A stretch of DNA of 64,000 nt, taken from NCBI RefSeq assembly GCF_001649575.2, contig NC_051444.1:22432120-22496119 (forward strand). The letters run 5' to 3'. Source of the DNA: Kryptolebias marmoratus. Lineage: Eukaryota; Chordata; Actinopteri; Cyprinodontiformes; Rivulidae. Below, piece by piece: positions 1-37,495 of this stretch (position 1 is its first letter; each line of letters begins with the position of its first letter). The translations under genes and the position numbers were made by a program. Below the pieces are notes generated by a model, which saw only the letters and a list, made by a program, of their open reading frames with translations, searched no databases and had not been told where the DNA came from.

Positions 1-98
1 AGCTGACCGACTTTTTTAAAAGCGTGCCTGAGTTGAAGATGCGGCCTATGGTGCGTTCGAAAACACACATGAATGTGACCACAAAGACACAAACTCAC

Positions 99-10347
<10,249 letters not shown>

Positions 10348-10600
10348 CTGGGCTCTCCGCGGCTCGCTGTCCGGCGCAGAAACCGGAAGCAGCCTTCGGC
10401 GGACTGGGTCGTGGGGCTCCGCGCTGAACTCAGGCTGGTCTGTGAGCGCAGGAGGCGGGAAAACAGCGGAGCGAGCCTCGCAGGAGCAGCAGGAGCAGCA
10501 GTCCGCCTGAGAACATGTTCTATTAGGAAGTCGGGCGAGCTGCTCCTCCCTCCCCTCCTCCTTCCTCCGCCCGAAGTTTGTTCAAGTATCACTTTACACC
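10348..10600 (-). promoter_or_regulatory. tpcn2 GC-rich 5' UTR / promoter region
   Basis: Sequence just upstream of the tpcn2 ATG is GC-rich with many CpGs, in contrast to the AT-rich surroundings. It includes ACCGGAAG-type ETS-like sequence near 10380. The transcription start cannot be fixed from sequence alone. Confidence 0.55.
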
Positions 10601-11089
10601 AACAACAAAAAGTTCCCCTGCAGCACATCCTGCAGGCGGTGCTGCTGAGGACTGACTGAAGACAGGAAGTCCCCTTCAGACTGGAAACACTCCGAACCTG
10701 TTGACTAATCCGGGATCAGAGAAGAAAAGCTGGGTTTGGCCTGATCGCGTTCAACATGAGAAGGGTCAGCTAAACCAAGCCAGGTTTAAGTGATCCTGCA
10801 AACTGAGACCATGATAAGGCCAGTTACAGATTAACTGCTGACAACACTGGAACAATGGTTTCCTTTCCCCCTTTATTTTTATGATAAGCAACACATACTG
10901 TGTTTATGGGCATTTAAAGCCTGTAAAGAAAACTGAGCTCCTAAAAGTAGTAAATGAGTTACAGGGTTGTTAATAAACATCATAATTACTATAAGGAGGA
11001 GGCGTTTATAACAGTCTGACATGTTATGTTTTTATAAAAAAAATTAAACTAAAAGCAGTCAGAGTGCCAACCTCTGCCAAACCACATAA

Positions 11090-11225
11090 AAAGTGCATTT
11101 AATCCATTGTTGTTTTGTAACAACCCTAACATTTCCTGAAAATTTCATCCAACTCTGTTCATTAGTTTTTTGGAATCTTGCTAACAGACAAACAAACCAA
11201 TGGACACAACCAGAAACAAAAAAAG
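11090..11225. repeat. Dispersed repeat family B, fragment
   Basis: Shares 'ACATTTCCTGAAAATTTCATC..TTCATTAG..TCTTGCTAACAGACAAACA' with 12270-12440 and, in part, with 26610-26727. A widespread fish repeat that I cannot name with certainty. Confidence 0.6.
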
Positions 11226-11265
11226 GGTCACATGTAGGAGCAGAGACAGGTTTTTAACAAAGGAG

Positions 11266-11550
11266 TTAAATGTGACCTTGACCTTTGACCTCATGACCTT
11301 GAATTCAATCGTGATCACCCTTGACCCATGAGGTGTCCAGCTGTGCAGTTTGACATTCCTACATTACACAGCTGCAGAGTTAGAGCACTAGGTTAACTGT
11401 GACCTTGACCTTTGACTCCATGACCTTGAATTCAATCGTGATCACCCTTGACCCAAGCGGTATCCAGCTGTTCAGTTTAACCTTCCTCTATTTCATGGCT
11501 GCATAGTTAGTGCACAGGCTCGTGTGCGACCTTGACCTTTGACCGGATCA
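11266..11550 (+). repeat. Tandem ~130-bp repeat rich in TGACCT half-sites
   Basis: Two full units and a partial third start near 11269, 11397 and 11526. Each opens with TGACCTTGACCTTTGAC (the partial unit begins CGACCTTGACC). Units 1 and 2 share ATGACCTTGAATTCAATCGT and GATCACCCTTGACCCA. The opening motif reads as nuclear-receptor direct repeats (AGGTCA half-sites on the minus strand). Confidence 0.8.
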
Positions 11551-12269
11551 ACAAAATTTAAATCACTCGTTCCTTGTGCCATGTTTGACGTTTCCTGAAC
11601 ATTTCCTGAACATTTCCTGAAACTATCTCTCTAACTTCTTGTGCACGGACAGACAGACCTCCACTAGGTGTGAGGGGAACGTAAAAAGAGTGTCAAGAAG
11701 GTAAGATAGGCGTGAGGTTTATTGTTGGGCACCTCAGAAAAATCGTGACAGGAGGTACGACTCAGACCAACAAACGATCAAAATCAAACAAATCTTTTGT
11801 AGAAAAGTGGGGTCAAGTGTACATACTAAAAACAAAACAAAACAAGTGTAAAAATCTCCCGAAAACAAACAAACCAAAAACACAGGATAGAAGCACGGCC
11901 GTGAACTACCATTCACCCCAGGTTTCAAACCGAAGAGCCTGAATAGCCTCACAGGCTGTTCAGGCTTTACCACAACTGACCTTTAATAAGGCAAATTTCA
12001 AAGTCTAAACAAGCTTTAGAAAAAACAAAAATACAGTGAGTGTTCCTCACAGCCTTTCGAAGGTGCAGGTGTGCCTAATCAGCGGCTGTAATTGGTCTGG
12101 CGTCCCACAGCTGCTCCAGTAGACTTCCACAGGAGGTGCAGGCCAACGTTTCCCAGGCAGCCAGTCGTTGGTGTGTGTTGCCACGCTGCCATCTGCGTGA
12201 GGAAAGGATGCCCAAGGCCAGGGGACGCAACACAGACAAACGCTACCAAATACTAGAAGCACTCAGATC

Positions 12270-12440
12270 TTCACCAAGGCCATAGGGTCATAAACAAAAC
12301 AGAATCCCTTGTTTCTTGAAACAACCCAAACATTTCCTGAAAATGTCATCAAAATGTTTATTATTTTTCTTAAGTAATCTTGCGAACAGACAAACAAAAC
12401 AACCAACACTGTAGAAACCATAACTTCCCTGAGGAGGCAA
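12270..12440. repeat. Dispersed repeat family B, fragment
   Basis: Contains ACATTTCCTGAAAATGTCATC and ATCTTGCGAACAGACAAACA, parallel to 11090-11225. Confidence 0.6.
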
Positions 12441-12582
12441 TAAATGTGCAATAATATGCTTTGAGCGTTTAACATTTACTGTATGACACATTTAAATTGC
12501 CACACACAAAAAGGTTCTGAACCTGAAAACCCGAAAACCCAAGCAGCAGCAATATCAGAGTCAGGCTGAGGCAGCAGTTAAA

Positions 12583-13545
12583 GTGGGGCGGCTGTGGATC
12601 AGTGGTTAGAGCACACGACCTCCACTGAGAGAGTCGGAGGTTTGATTCCTCCAGTATGCCACATGTCAAAGTGTCCCTGGACAAGACACTGAACCCCTCA
12701 CTGCCTCCCATGTGTGCCCCATCGGTGTATGACGGGAGCTAAAGCAGCGGTCCCCGACCTTTTTAGCTCCACGAACCGGTTCATTATCAGACAGTATTTT
12801 CACGGACCGGCCTTTGAAGGAGTGGCGGATAAATACAACAAAATAAAATGATACAACTGGCATGAAAACTGGGGTATTTTTTAAAACATAATAAATGTAA
12901 ATCCAACATGTCCTCACTGCTTTGTTAGCTGAGTCCTGGTGTTGAGTTATCAACATGAAAACCAGCCTCTCCTCCCCCTGATGTTCTCAGGTCAATATGG
13001 TGATGTTTAAACTTTAAAATAAGATCCACCACAAATATAAAGTGCACAAAGAATACAACTCATCATAACGCTGAATCAGTGGGAGCCCTGTGCCTGTTTC
13101 TCAGTAACCAGACGGTCCCATCTAGGGCTTCCAGAGACGTTTGTTTTTACTCATTTTGCTGCTTGTTGGTTTGTTTTTTAGCGGTAACGTATCACGTGAC
13201 CAAGATGAGCGTTCTGACACGCATCAAGAGTGAGTCATAGACGGATGGAGTGGAGAGAATCCGGTCATTATTTCAAAATACATGTCGTTCAGACTCCAAA
13301 AATAAAAAAACAAAAATACTGTAAGTTTTTTCTGTGCAGACCAGTACCGGTCCGCGGCCCGGGGATTGGGGACCTCTGATCTAAAGCACTGACTCTATAG
13401 AATGACTTAATTTGATTAGCTTTGTAGCAATTCAGTGCTGTATGAATGTGTGTAGATGGAGAAATGAGGGCACAGATTGAGTTGTAAAGCACTTTGAGTG
13501 GCCTGATTGGCTGGAAAGGCGCTATATAAGTAGTCCTTTTACAGA
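12583..13545 (+). mobile_element. tRNA-derived SINE-like element, split by a later insertion
   Basis: A box-like TGGATCAGTGG is at 12595-12605 and a B box-like GGTTTGATTCC at 12639-12649. The downstream body ends GCACTTTGAGTGGCC...GGCGCTATATAAGTAG, a familiar fish repeat tail. The element runs 12583-12744, is interrupted by 12745-13378, and resumes at 13379-13545. Confidence 0.65.
12745..13378. mobile_element. hAT-like non-autonomous DNA transposon inserted in the SINE
   Basis: The left terminus CAGCGGTCCCCGACC and right terminus (reverse complement CAGAGGTCCCCAATCCCCGG) form inverted ends. Flanking octamers AGCTAAAG (12737-12744) and ATCTAAAG (13379-13386) match at 7 of 8, an 8-bp target duplication typical of hAT elements. 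No transposase reading frame is visible. Confidence 0.8.
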
Positions 13546-13684
13546 CACACAAATAAAGGAACCAGTTGATTGTCTTTACATGTAAGCACCAAAAGGTCAT
13601 AAGATACTGCAAATTCTAGCATAAACCTTTAAAAAAAATCTTTGAAGAGGACACATTTATTACATAATCCTGTGATTCCTCGCC

Positions 13685-28466
<14,782 letters not shown>

Positions 28467-29489
28467 TCACTGTTAAGGACAGCGTGTTCACCTGGACTGG
28501 GAACTACAGAGCGGTGCTGCCTCTTCTTTCTTCTTCTACGGCTCTTATTTCCACTGACTAGTGCTGCCCCCATCAGGAGGGAGGACGTACTACCAGAAAG
28601 CGTCAAATATTTGGTACTACTTTTCATTAAGGGCACGTTATAAAGGATTTATTGAATGCTTTATAAATTGGCCATGCATGAGTTTGCAAACACTTTATAA
28701 AACAAAGCATAACAATTTATAAAACAGTGCTCATATGTTGAAGGTGGCTCACTATTGGGCAAGATCAAAAGCTGCCCTTCTTTTCATTTAAGTAAATGGA
28801 TTTTTGCTCATAGTGTTTTCACGCTGTTAACATACTGACAATTGTTTGATAATTTATGAAAACTGCTTAAAAAGTAAGAATAGGGTGCACAGATGCATAT
28901 TGGCTCACTATTTGACAAGAAACCAGTCAGTATTGTCCTTTTTATTTTATCTAATGCATTGTAACTGCTTATTAAAGGTTTTGAAGTGTTTGCAGCTTAA
29001 TTAATAACTGCATTTTTGACTATTAACTAGTAGTTTGTGAGGATACCTATACAGTAAAGTGGTATAATTTTTTTATGTTGTCATGTCTAAATATACTTTT
29101 CCTCAACCACAAAAAAAAAGAACAATTGTTGTACACAGAGTTGAATAAAATCCAGTACCGACCTGCTAAAATTACTGTGGACCTTCTTGAAGGATGCTAC
29201 CTTGACAAAATCAAAAAATAATAAGTATTCTTTTTAATTCTACGCATCTTTGTCTCTTCATCAGCTCCCTGTAAAAGAATCTTTTGTAGAAAAAAAAAAA
29301 ACAAATTTCCAAAGATATATACTCATTAAAGATGATGCATTTTGTGAGAAGCTTTTAAATTCTCGATAAGTAAAAACGTATACCTCCAAAGCTAAATAGT
29401 CAATCATTTACTTGTCTTTGTTTTTTTTAAAAAGAGTGTGAGTTTGCGCATAGTTGTTGGTTTTATGTCTTTCTCTAGACCCCGAGAAC

Positions 29490-29620
29490 AACTGGTGATC
29501 TGTCCACGGTGTAGCTCACCTTTAACCCACCTCGTGCCTGTTGACAGGCACCAGCCCTCCCTTATGACCCTGAACAAGATTAAACGGGTAAGGATACAGA
29601 AAACGAATGGATGCTGCAAC
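29490..29620 (+). mobile_element. LINE (L2-like) 3' tail fragment
   Basis: ACTGGTGATCTGTCCACGGTG, then TGACCCTGAACAAGATTAAAC and AGAAAACGAATGGATGC, the typical 3' end of the same family as 8235-8445. Confidence 0.6.
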
Positions 29621-32600
29621 AGAATATATCGTTCTGAAAACTGACAACTGAGCAGGATGGTTTTGTAATTGATTCTTGAATCAGCTTAAACACCAAGAAT
29701 TCTCATTTCATTGTATTGTCCAATAATTTGCAAGTGGCAACAAATTACAAATAAAGTACAAAACATAATGGCAAAACTCACACAATGACAGAGCTGTGAT
29801 ATTAAACAAGTAATGAGCTTTAATTTTTTTTTTTTGCCCCAAAACATGCACTTCGCATCAACAGTGTAAATGGGTCAAAACAACATATTTTCATCAGTTT
29901 CAAAAAAAGGGCATCATAGTTAGTAGTGAGAGATGACATTGTGAAAAAACGCTACAATCATAAACACATGCTACTGGTGCTGTCAGACACTCTGTAGGGA
30001 GGCTGTCAGCGTTGTTACAGTTTTTTTCATCTGGCACCACAACCTTGTTCAATAATCACCTCTTCCAATCAGCACAAAGGTGTCTCTTCTATAACCAGAG
30101 GGCTGTTTCATAAAGCAGCATTACCATCAGACTTACCTTCACAAATAACATTTGTTATTTTTGCTCAGAGGGAAATGCATGACAACTGTATGAATTATCT
30201 TTGCACTGATAGTCAAGACAGATATTTGATCCTAATAATTTTAAAGTGAACCCTTCACTTTTCTTTTAATACTGAAATCAATCGGTACATTTTCAGCTAC
30301 GTCAACAGCTCAAACTCCTGACAATGTTTCCACCAACCTACACTGAATTTTATTAGGAAACTGGAAAAGGTCTGTGAGGATTTGATTTAAATTTGAATAA
30401 TTAAACCATTAATTCATTGCTCTTTGCTGACGTGCTTGTGCGCCTCGGTTTGACTTCCTTTGAGTGCTGGTATGAGAGGGATGTAACATTTTTAGCTAAA
30501 ATGGTCAAATGTAACTCAGTAACTGATGCAGGAAACCTAAGTGTTTTATATTTAAATAAATCTAAATATTCGGTGCAGGCCTATATATTTTCTGGTATTT
30601 TAGAAAAAAAATACTAATATTGCTATTAGAAACACTAAATTAATGTGACGAAGAAGTGAGAGAAATATTCAGGCAGTATAAAGATATTTAAATATCTCCT
30701 CAACCATATAATTTTTCCCCCCACTAAACCAATCAGCAATATTAGCTAATTTTAGCACTTTGTTTAACTTTGATTACTGCCATATTCTAGCGTGTGTAGG
30801 ATTTCTCATGAATTACAAAATCAGGCAAAGTTAAATAACACAAAAGCAGCCGAAAGCAAGAGTTCAGGGGTCCTAAATTAATGAAACTTTCTTTTTAGCT
30901 GCTGGTACGACTCTGTTTATCGCTCTTCCAGTCCAATGAGCTCAGTTGCAAGAAATGATTTCACGATAAGATACATTTTTATCAGCCTTTTTTTTATGAA
31001 ACATCCCTCTAAATGACCCCCACCTGCTACAGTTTCTTTTACATAGCAAGGAAAAAAAACAGCAGCATAAAACAGGTACAGACAGAGGAGGTGCAACTGG
31101 GATTAATCTATGAACAAACACATTAGCACCTTGAGTAGTGCAGACTCAAAGCCCAATGGTAGATGTGTTCTTGCGGTTCACGCAGGTGCAGATCTATGCT
31201 GACGAAGTGTCGGGAACCAAATACCATCTGCTCGGGCAAGGTGCGAAATTGTGTTTTGTTTGCATTTTACATGAGCGCGTGTTCAAATAATCCCTCGTGT
31301 CAGACGGATCCACTCTTGTGCACACCCACACACACATACACACACGCTTCACATGAAATAAATAACACTATGTACAAGACACCCTCAAGAGGGCAGCAAA
31401 ACAAAATGTAATCACAGAGAAACACATTGACGGTCAATACACAAGATACAGTATGTAACATGGAAAATGCTTAGCCCTGTAATGTTTAAATTATTGAAAA
31501 CAACCTCTACAAGCCACTGAGTGTAAGATATCGGGAGAGTCCAGCATTAGTCAAGCTTGGTCCGAGAGTCTAGTAATTCTGCATTTTCAAAACAGTGTAG
31601 AAGTGGTCCTTGCATTCCCAAAATCTCCAGACCGACAATCCTAAACCCTTTTCCGTACAGAATTAAAGGCCCACAGTGAAGAAACCCAGCCCAAACATCC
31701 TGGCACTTTTTGTGTCACATCAGTTCTCTTCACAGAACAGAAGGCAAACGCAGTTCTGTACATGGTAAAGTCAAGGTACCTTGATGAAACGTAGCATAAC
31801 CCATTTACCCATCATTTCTCATGCAGTTTCAGTGATTTGACAAACAGATCAGAGGCAATAATTTCAGAAGTCTCAGATTATTTACGATAAAGTAAAAACG
31901 AAAATATAGGTTTCTATGTTTTAAAGTTTTACCAGTGTGGGGTTCAATTCAATTAATACATCAAATGATTAAGATTGCACTGAAAAGCTTGATTTTTTTT
32001 ATGCTGATATGGCCACTCTACACAACCATGTGAATAAACTTATTATTTAAAGTTTCTGCTGGTTTCTTAAAACTTGGGATTATTCCTTTTTTTATGAGGA
32101 AAATAAAGGATCAGCCCTCCTTCGGGATATTCTTAATAAATGCTGTAAGTACAGTTGGATTAATACTGGTAGAAACCTTGACCCAAACCTGCAGAGTAAA
32201 ATTGCCTTTTAGACTGTTGTTCATCAAGTCCACGAGCTGCAGCTCAGACAGAAAAATAACCTTAATACCGTGTCTTTTGTTCTCACATCTGACATTAAGA
32301 GTGTGCACCAATGTTGCACAAGATATTGTTTTTAATTATTTTGTTCACGTGGAAGTTTATCCTATATAAAGTTTTGACAACAAATGAAAAAGGAATTTTT
32401 GCCCTTTAGTGTGTCAAATTGCAATATCTCAACTTCTTGATCTTGACCTTGTTGGCCCCCCTTCATCTTTAGACCCTGAAATACTAAAAGGGTTGTGCAA
32501 ATACAGCTCAGTAGAAGCATGTTGATACATGAAGGTGTATTAGTCTCCATCAAAGAAAATGTCTGAAGCTCTAGCAGTGTCTATTCGGTTTACAAGAGAA

Positions 32601-34143
32601 GCAACTTCTCACACAAATGAATCCAGCGACAGCATCGTTCCTCGGTTCAGAACCTTGGTAAACAGATCCTGTAACTGAGAAGTCACATCAAATATGAGCA
32701 AAATGAAAGGCATTCAGGCCCGATACAGAGAGCGTGCCTCTCTGACTCACTGGAAATCTCCCACATTAGAAATCCGGGTGGATATTTCCAATGGTAGCAC
32801 GGTCCATGAAGTGCTAATTAAGGCACCTTGCAGCCTTGGTCCACACACTGTTCCGTCAAGCAAATCTGGCCCCCGTAATTCCACGACAGTCACCTGAAAC
32901 TTGTTGCTCTTGAGGTGAGAAGTTCAAGCTAGAAATTGACCCGATTGTGCCTAGCCGCCCTGCTGTACACAGATAACAACATATAAAAGAAATGGAGCAA
33001 AATGTGGCATTTTAAAAAAAGTTCCTTACTAAGAAATTGCCTAATCTTGGCATGTAGCTACATAGGAATTTAGGTTTGCTTGCAAAGGCCATACATTTGC
33101 TGTAAACAACCTTGTATGTCATCAAACACTGTAAAAGTGTTTAGGTCTGTCAAACATTCATACTGGAGGATTAGGCATACAGCTTGTGTTTGTAAAAAGC
33201 AATATGTTGAATGAATAAATTTCTACTGGTGAACACATTCTTGGCCTTTTGTCCCCAATATTACTAAGATCTTTACTGGAAACCTCTAATATCATTACTA
33301 AGAAATTAGAAATCAATAGACCCCAAAATAAATAAGATAGAAGTAGCATATGTGTAATTACATGAATCAGAAGTAGAAATAAATAACATAAAACAGCAGG
33401 AGCGTCATCAGAGAACCAAAAAATATAGATCTATTCAAATACAGCATACACAATAAGAGTCTTGTCTTCCTAAAACTAGCAGCTATTCTAGCAAGTCAAG
33501 TTTAAAAATAAACTCCAGTGTTAGTTTTTAAGAGCGAGGGTCGGTTAAATGAATCATATGCATGAGATGAATGAGGCAAAGTGACAGGAACCAGTGTCCA
33601 GATAACTGAGTGAAAACCACCAGGTAACCAAAGGAAATGCTCCCTAGTTTCATTTCAAATTATTCTAACATGCACATTAGCTGAGTTATAAAGCTACTTG
33701 GTTGATATTAAATTACTAAAGAAATATGGAGTACAAATCCAGTGCAAAAATGTCTCTACAATCTTTAAGGCGCCTCACTGCGTCTTTGAGACGAACTATG
33801 TGGTTTGAACCGTACTGAGCGCTTTCAGTTCTCATTTTGCACCACGGGCCAACTTCTTCAAAGTTCTGGAGAGATGGTTCGTCGCCCGAGTGTGGAAGAA
33901 CATCACACAACCTGGAGTCTGCTGTGGGATCTGCAGTCATGGAAGGAAGGAAGCCCAGTCTCTGTGCAGTCCTTCTGCGACAATGATTCAGTGTTGTAGA
34001 CTACAGCTACAACGTGTCTCATAAAGTCTAACGCTGGACTGTAAACTAAAGAGAAGAAAGACATGTCCTCAGTGTGTGCCTACATAGATGTGGGTATATA
34101 TGTGTGTGTGTGTTTGTGCCTCCTTTTCAATGTTCATGTCTTC

Positions 34144-34145
<2 letters not shown>

Positions 34146-34190
<45 letters not shown>
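34146..34190. repeat. (GT)n microsatellite, immediately 3' of the dok4 stop codon
   Basis: About 22 GT units on the plus strand ((CA)n in the dok4 transcript), starting with the base right after the dok4 TGA. Confidence 0.95.
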
Positions 34191-34192
<2 letters not shown>

Positions 34193-34333
34193 ACTGTCCA
34201 GGATAAGTGGGGTAGTGTGGTGGGATGTGTGTGTGTGGATTGGGCTGTGCTTGTGTGTTTGCCAGGGGTAGCGTGGTGTGACGGTCAGGTGACAGATGGG
34301 TGGACAGTAGTAGTTCATCCTCTGAGGCATCAC
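34191..34333 (-). CDS. dok4: dok4 terminal coding exon 8
   Basis: 143 bases after acceptor [24 protein letters not shown]... ending [10 protein letters not shown] and TGA. The entry phase fits exon 7 and ASEDELL faintly recalls human SSETDLL, but the rest is a Pro/His/Thr-rich tail unlike human. A different terminal exon is possible. Confidence 0.65.
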
Positions 34334-37300
34334 CTGCAGATGGAGCAGAAACAGAGCTGTTAAAAGGCAATTCACAGTTTCTATGTCCACTCGACCCATG
34401 ATCTAAACTGTGTTATCTTCACCAGCCTGCAGCCTCCGCAGCTAACCGCATGAAGCCTGCAGCTAACCCCATGCACCATAATTACACTCCCATTCAAAAG
34501 GTGACACAGCAAACAAAGATGTCTTCAGACGTGATCGCAAACAAAACAAGAACAAGAGATAACAGGGAAAGGGATTCAGAGTTAACAACATCTGTGCAAT
34601 TCATCACTAACAGACTAATATTATATAAAATGTCTGGCAAGAAAGAATACATTTGTTTAGAAATAGATAGTAAACCAAAGAGTTATCACCGTGTAATGGA
34701 GTAGTATGAAACTGTGAACCTTTGAGTCAAATGTTAGAGCAGCTGACCCGAAGAAGACAAGAGCTTGTGCATCAGCAAAATCCAAATTAACTTATGGATA
34801 TGAAGACAAAAAGCATGCTGAACGTTTTAGTGTGCAGTATTAAAAGGATGGACTGAGAGAACCACGTCTTAATGCTGTAACTTGGTTCTTGCCACAAAGA
34901 GGCTAAGCATAAACTATGCCAAAAGTAACTTGTCAATTAAAACTGGATTATTTATTTATTTTTATTTATCAGTTTCTTTAAATCTGTGAGTCAAGTATTG
35001 CTTCAGCCCCATTCACACTGGATAACAGCCCTGCTATGATGAAGGGGGGGAGGGGCGCCAGAACTGATGGTCTTAGCGAGATGTTCAAGCGCATAATAAT
35101 GCCGTGGACTCTCCGTTGCAAGTGAAAGAGTGTGACAGGTCCTCAAAGATTTTGAGCATGCACAAAACCTTCTCAGTGAAGTTGGTGTAGTTTATAATCA
35201 TGGCGGCGTCGTATCGGGGTCCTGGGCGGAATGAGGGGTAGCATAGTGGCAGCGGTGGCAGACTATTCATGACGGGGGCCCGTGTGTAAAAGATTTGTTG
35301 TTGAGAATTTGAAGCAGGCTTGGCCGTACTGGCTTCATGCTGAGGCTATGACCTCAATTGTGACAAGGTTATGAAAACAACCTGGTGCAGACTTGATACC
35401 GGTACCTGCATCCTGTTGAGCCAGGGCAGGCATACAGAGCGTGGTGAGTGAACAGTGGAAAGTCTTGGGAACACAGAAAATGGAAAGAAAAACCTTTTTC
35501 GGAGTATACTAAGACTGTAGCAGCACCATAAATGCCTTCCCACTAAAGGAGGTTGTCCAAATTTGTCGCGATCCATCCACGTTTCTAATGGGTCACGTAG
35601 GTTTTGAACAGTGTAGCAGGGGTTTGATCCAGTGTGAAGGGGGCCTTAGACTCATTATTTTACCCCCTCAACACTAGATCTTCCCATATCTTTACCAACA
35701 AACACCCAGTGCATTGCTTTGAAGACTGTTCTAACTTTACTGAACTACTACTAACTCCGGCCACAAGATAAGCAACCTTAATGTCCTTAATCTTTCCTTG
35801 TCAAAAAGAAAAATCATGGTTTCTTCATTTTGGATTTGTTTGTGGCTTACCGCTGCCAGGATCCATGCCAGTCTGGTTTCCAGTGATGTGATGCCAGTAG
35901 GCAGATCGTGGTAGGATGGCGGTAGGTGTGCACGGGTAGGAGCTGGACTCTGAGCACTTAGACAGCAACTGGGTGTCGAATGCAGAAAACACCAGGGAAT
36001 TTAAAAAGAGCACTTCACTACCAATTAACACACACAAAGATAAAAATAAGAGTAGGAATAGGAAACACTAGATTGTTTTTATTACTTAGCAAACATAAGT
36101 CATTTCACTTATTAGGAGGCAGCAAAAATATGTTTATTCCTAGACTGATTCTCTGAATACAGATATTATTGCTTCTTTATTTAACACACAGAATGAGCAC
36201 ATTGCCAACCATTGTCAGTGAATCAAGAAAATATGCATTTGGTTAATGCACAGCGGCCTTTTAGTCAAACATGTCCGTAAGAATGTTTGTGGTCTCACCC
36301 TGCTGTTTTTCTCCATCTCCAGCAAAACCTTTTTGTGCTGCTCAGCAATGGCCAACGTGGATGAGTGGACCCTCTGGTAGATTTGCTCTCCTTCCCTGGT
36401 CTGGAAGGTGTAGAGGCCTTCACCACTGTCACACATCCTGCACACAATGCCAGCTCCATATGTAGATGGGATGTTATACTGGACTGAATTGAGCATTCTC
36501 AAATATTTAATTAGGGGACTAAGGAGCTCACTTTCTCTCAAGGCTACAATGTGAACAAGCAAACTGAGAACAAGAATTTTAAAAAAAATATTAGAAAACC
36601 TTTAGAATGGGTAGATGCAATACAATCTGTGTTCTGCTCTGTCAAATTTAGACCAAGTAAAATGTCTTCAGAAAGTATTCAGACCTTAACTGTTTGATGT
36701 TTCGTATTCAGATTCTTAGTAATGAGTTGATGCACCTACAGCATCAATCACTGCCTTGAGTTTGAGTTTTGTACACTTAGATTGAGGGATGTTCTGCCAT
36801 TCTTTTTTGCAAATCCTCTCAGTCTCAGTCAGGCTGGATGGGGATCGATGGCGGACAGCCATTTTCAGGTCTCTCCAAGGATGTTCGATAGGGTTTAAAT
36901 GGCGGGGACACTCTAGGACATTCATAGAGGTGTCCCTAATTCATTCCCATGTTGTCTTCACTGTGTGCTTTGGGTCATGGATCGAAGGTAAACTCTCTGC
37001 CCAGTCTGAGGTCATGAACACTCTGGAACAGGTTTTCATTAGGGATTTCTCTGCACTTTGCTCCTTTTCAGCTTTCCTTGGACAAAGACGATCTAGTAAC
37101 TGGTGCAGCACATCATATTAATTTGATCCTCAAACTGCTTAAAATAACTTTTGACAACAAACCGTCACATGAAAAATTCACACTAACCCCCCAATGTTTA
37201 CACATCCTACCCACACCTCTGCTGCACATTAAATGATTTCTAACTGAGGCTTTCAAAAGAAACCCCAAGCTTCTCTGACCTTCATTTCACAAAGGAAGAT

Positions 37301-37464
37301 AAACTGATTTTCAAACTAAAAATGAACACTGCTGTGAGGTTATTTTATTAAAATGTCATCATCGAGAATAAAAAGCAGTGGGCTAAACAAGCTAAATGAA
37401 AACAAGACACTTAGCCTGAGAACTACCTGTTTCATTTTATCTGAGACCTGCACACACACACACA

Positions 37465-37495
<31 letters not shown>

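Larger units (their letters stand above)
10601..13684. other. Intergenic region between nadsyn1 3' end and tpcn2 promoter
   Basis: No gene recognised. It contains dispersed family B fragments (about 11090-11225, 11565-11690, 12270-12440), the nuclear-receptor-site tandem repeat (11266-11550), and a SINE broken by a hAT-like element (12583-13545). A minus-strand AATAAA (TTTATT at 13656-13661) may serve nadsyn1. Confidence 0.65.

Noticed and set aside
12595..12649. tRNA gene
   Set aside because: A and B boxes are present but no cloverleaf with paired acceptor stem is visible; better explained as a SINE head.
34074..34399. Open frames encoding Cys/Val or Thr/His repeats
   Set aside because: These are translations of the (GT)n microsatellite. 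The one real segment is the dok4 terminal exon in another frame.
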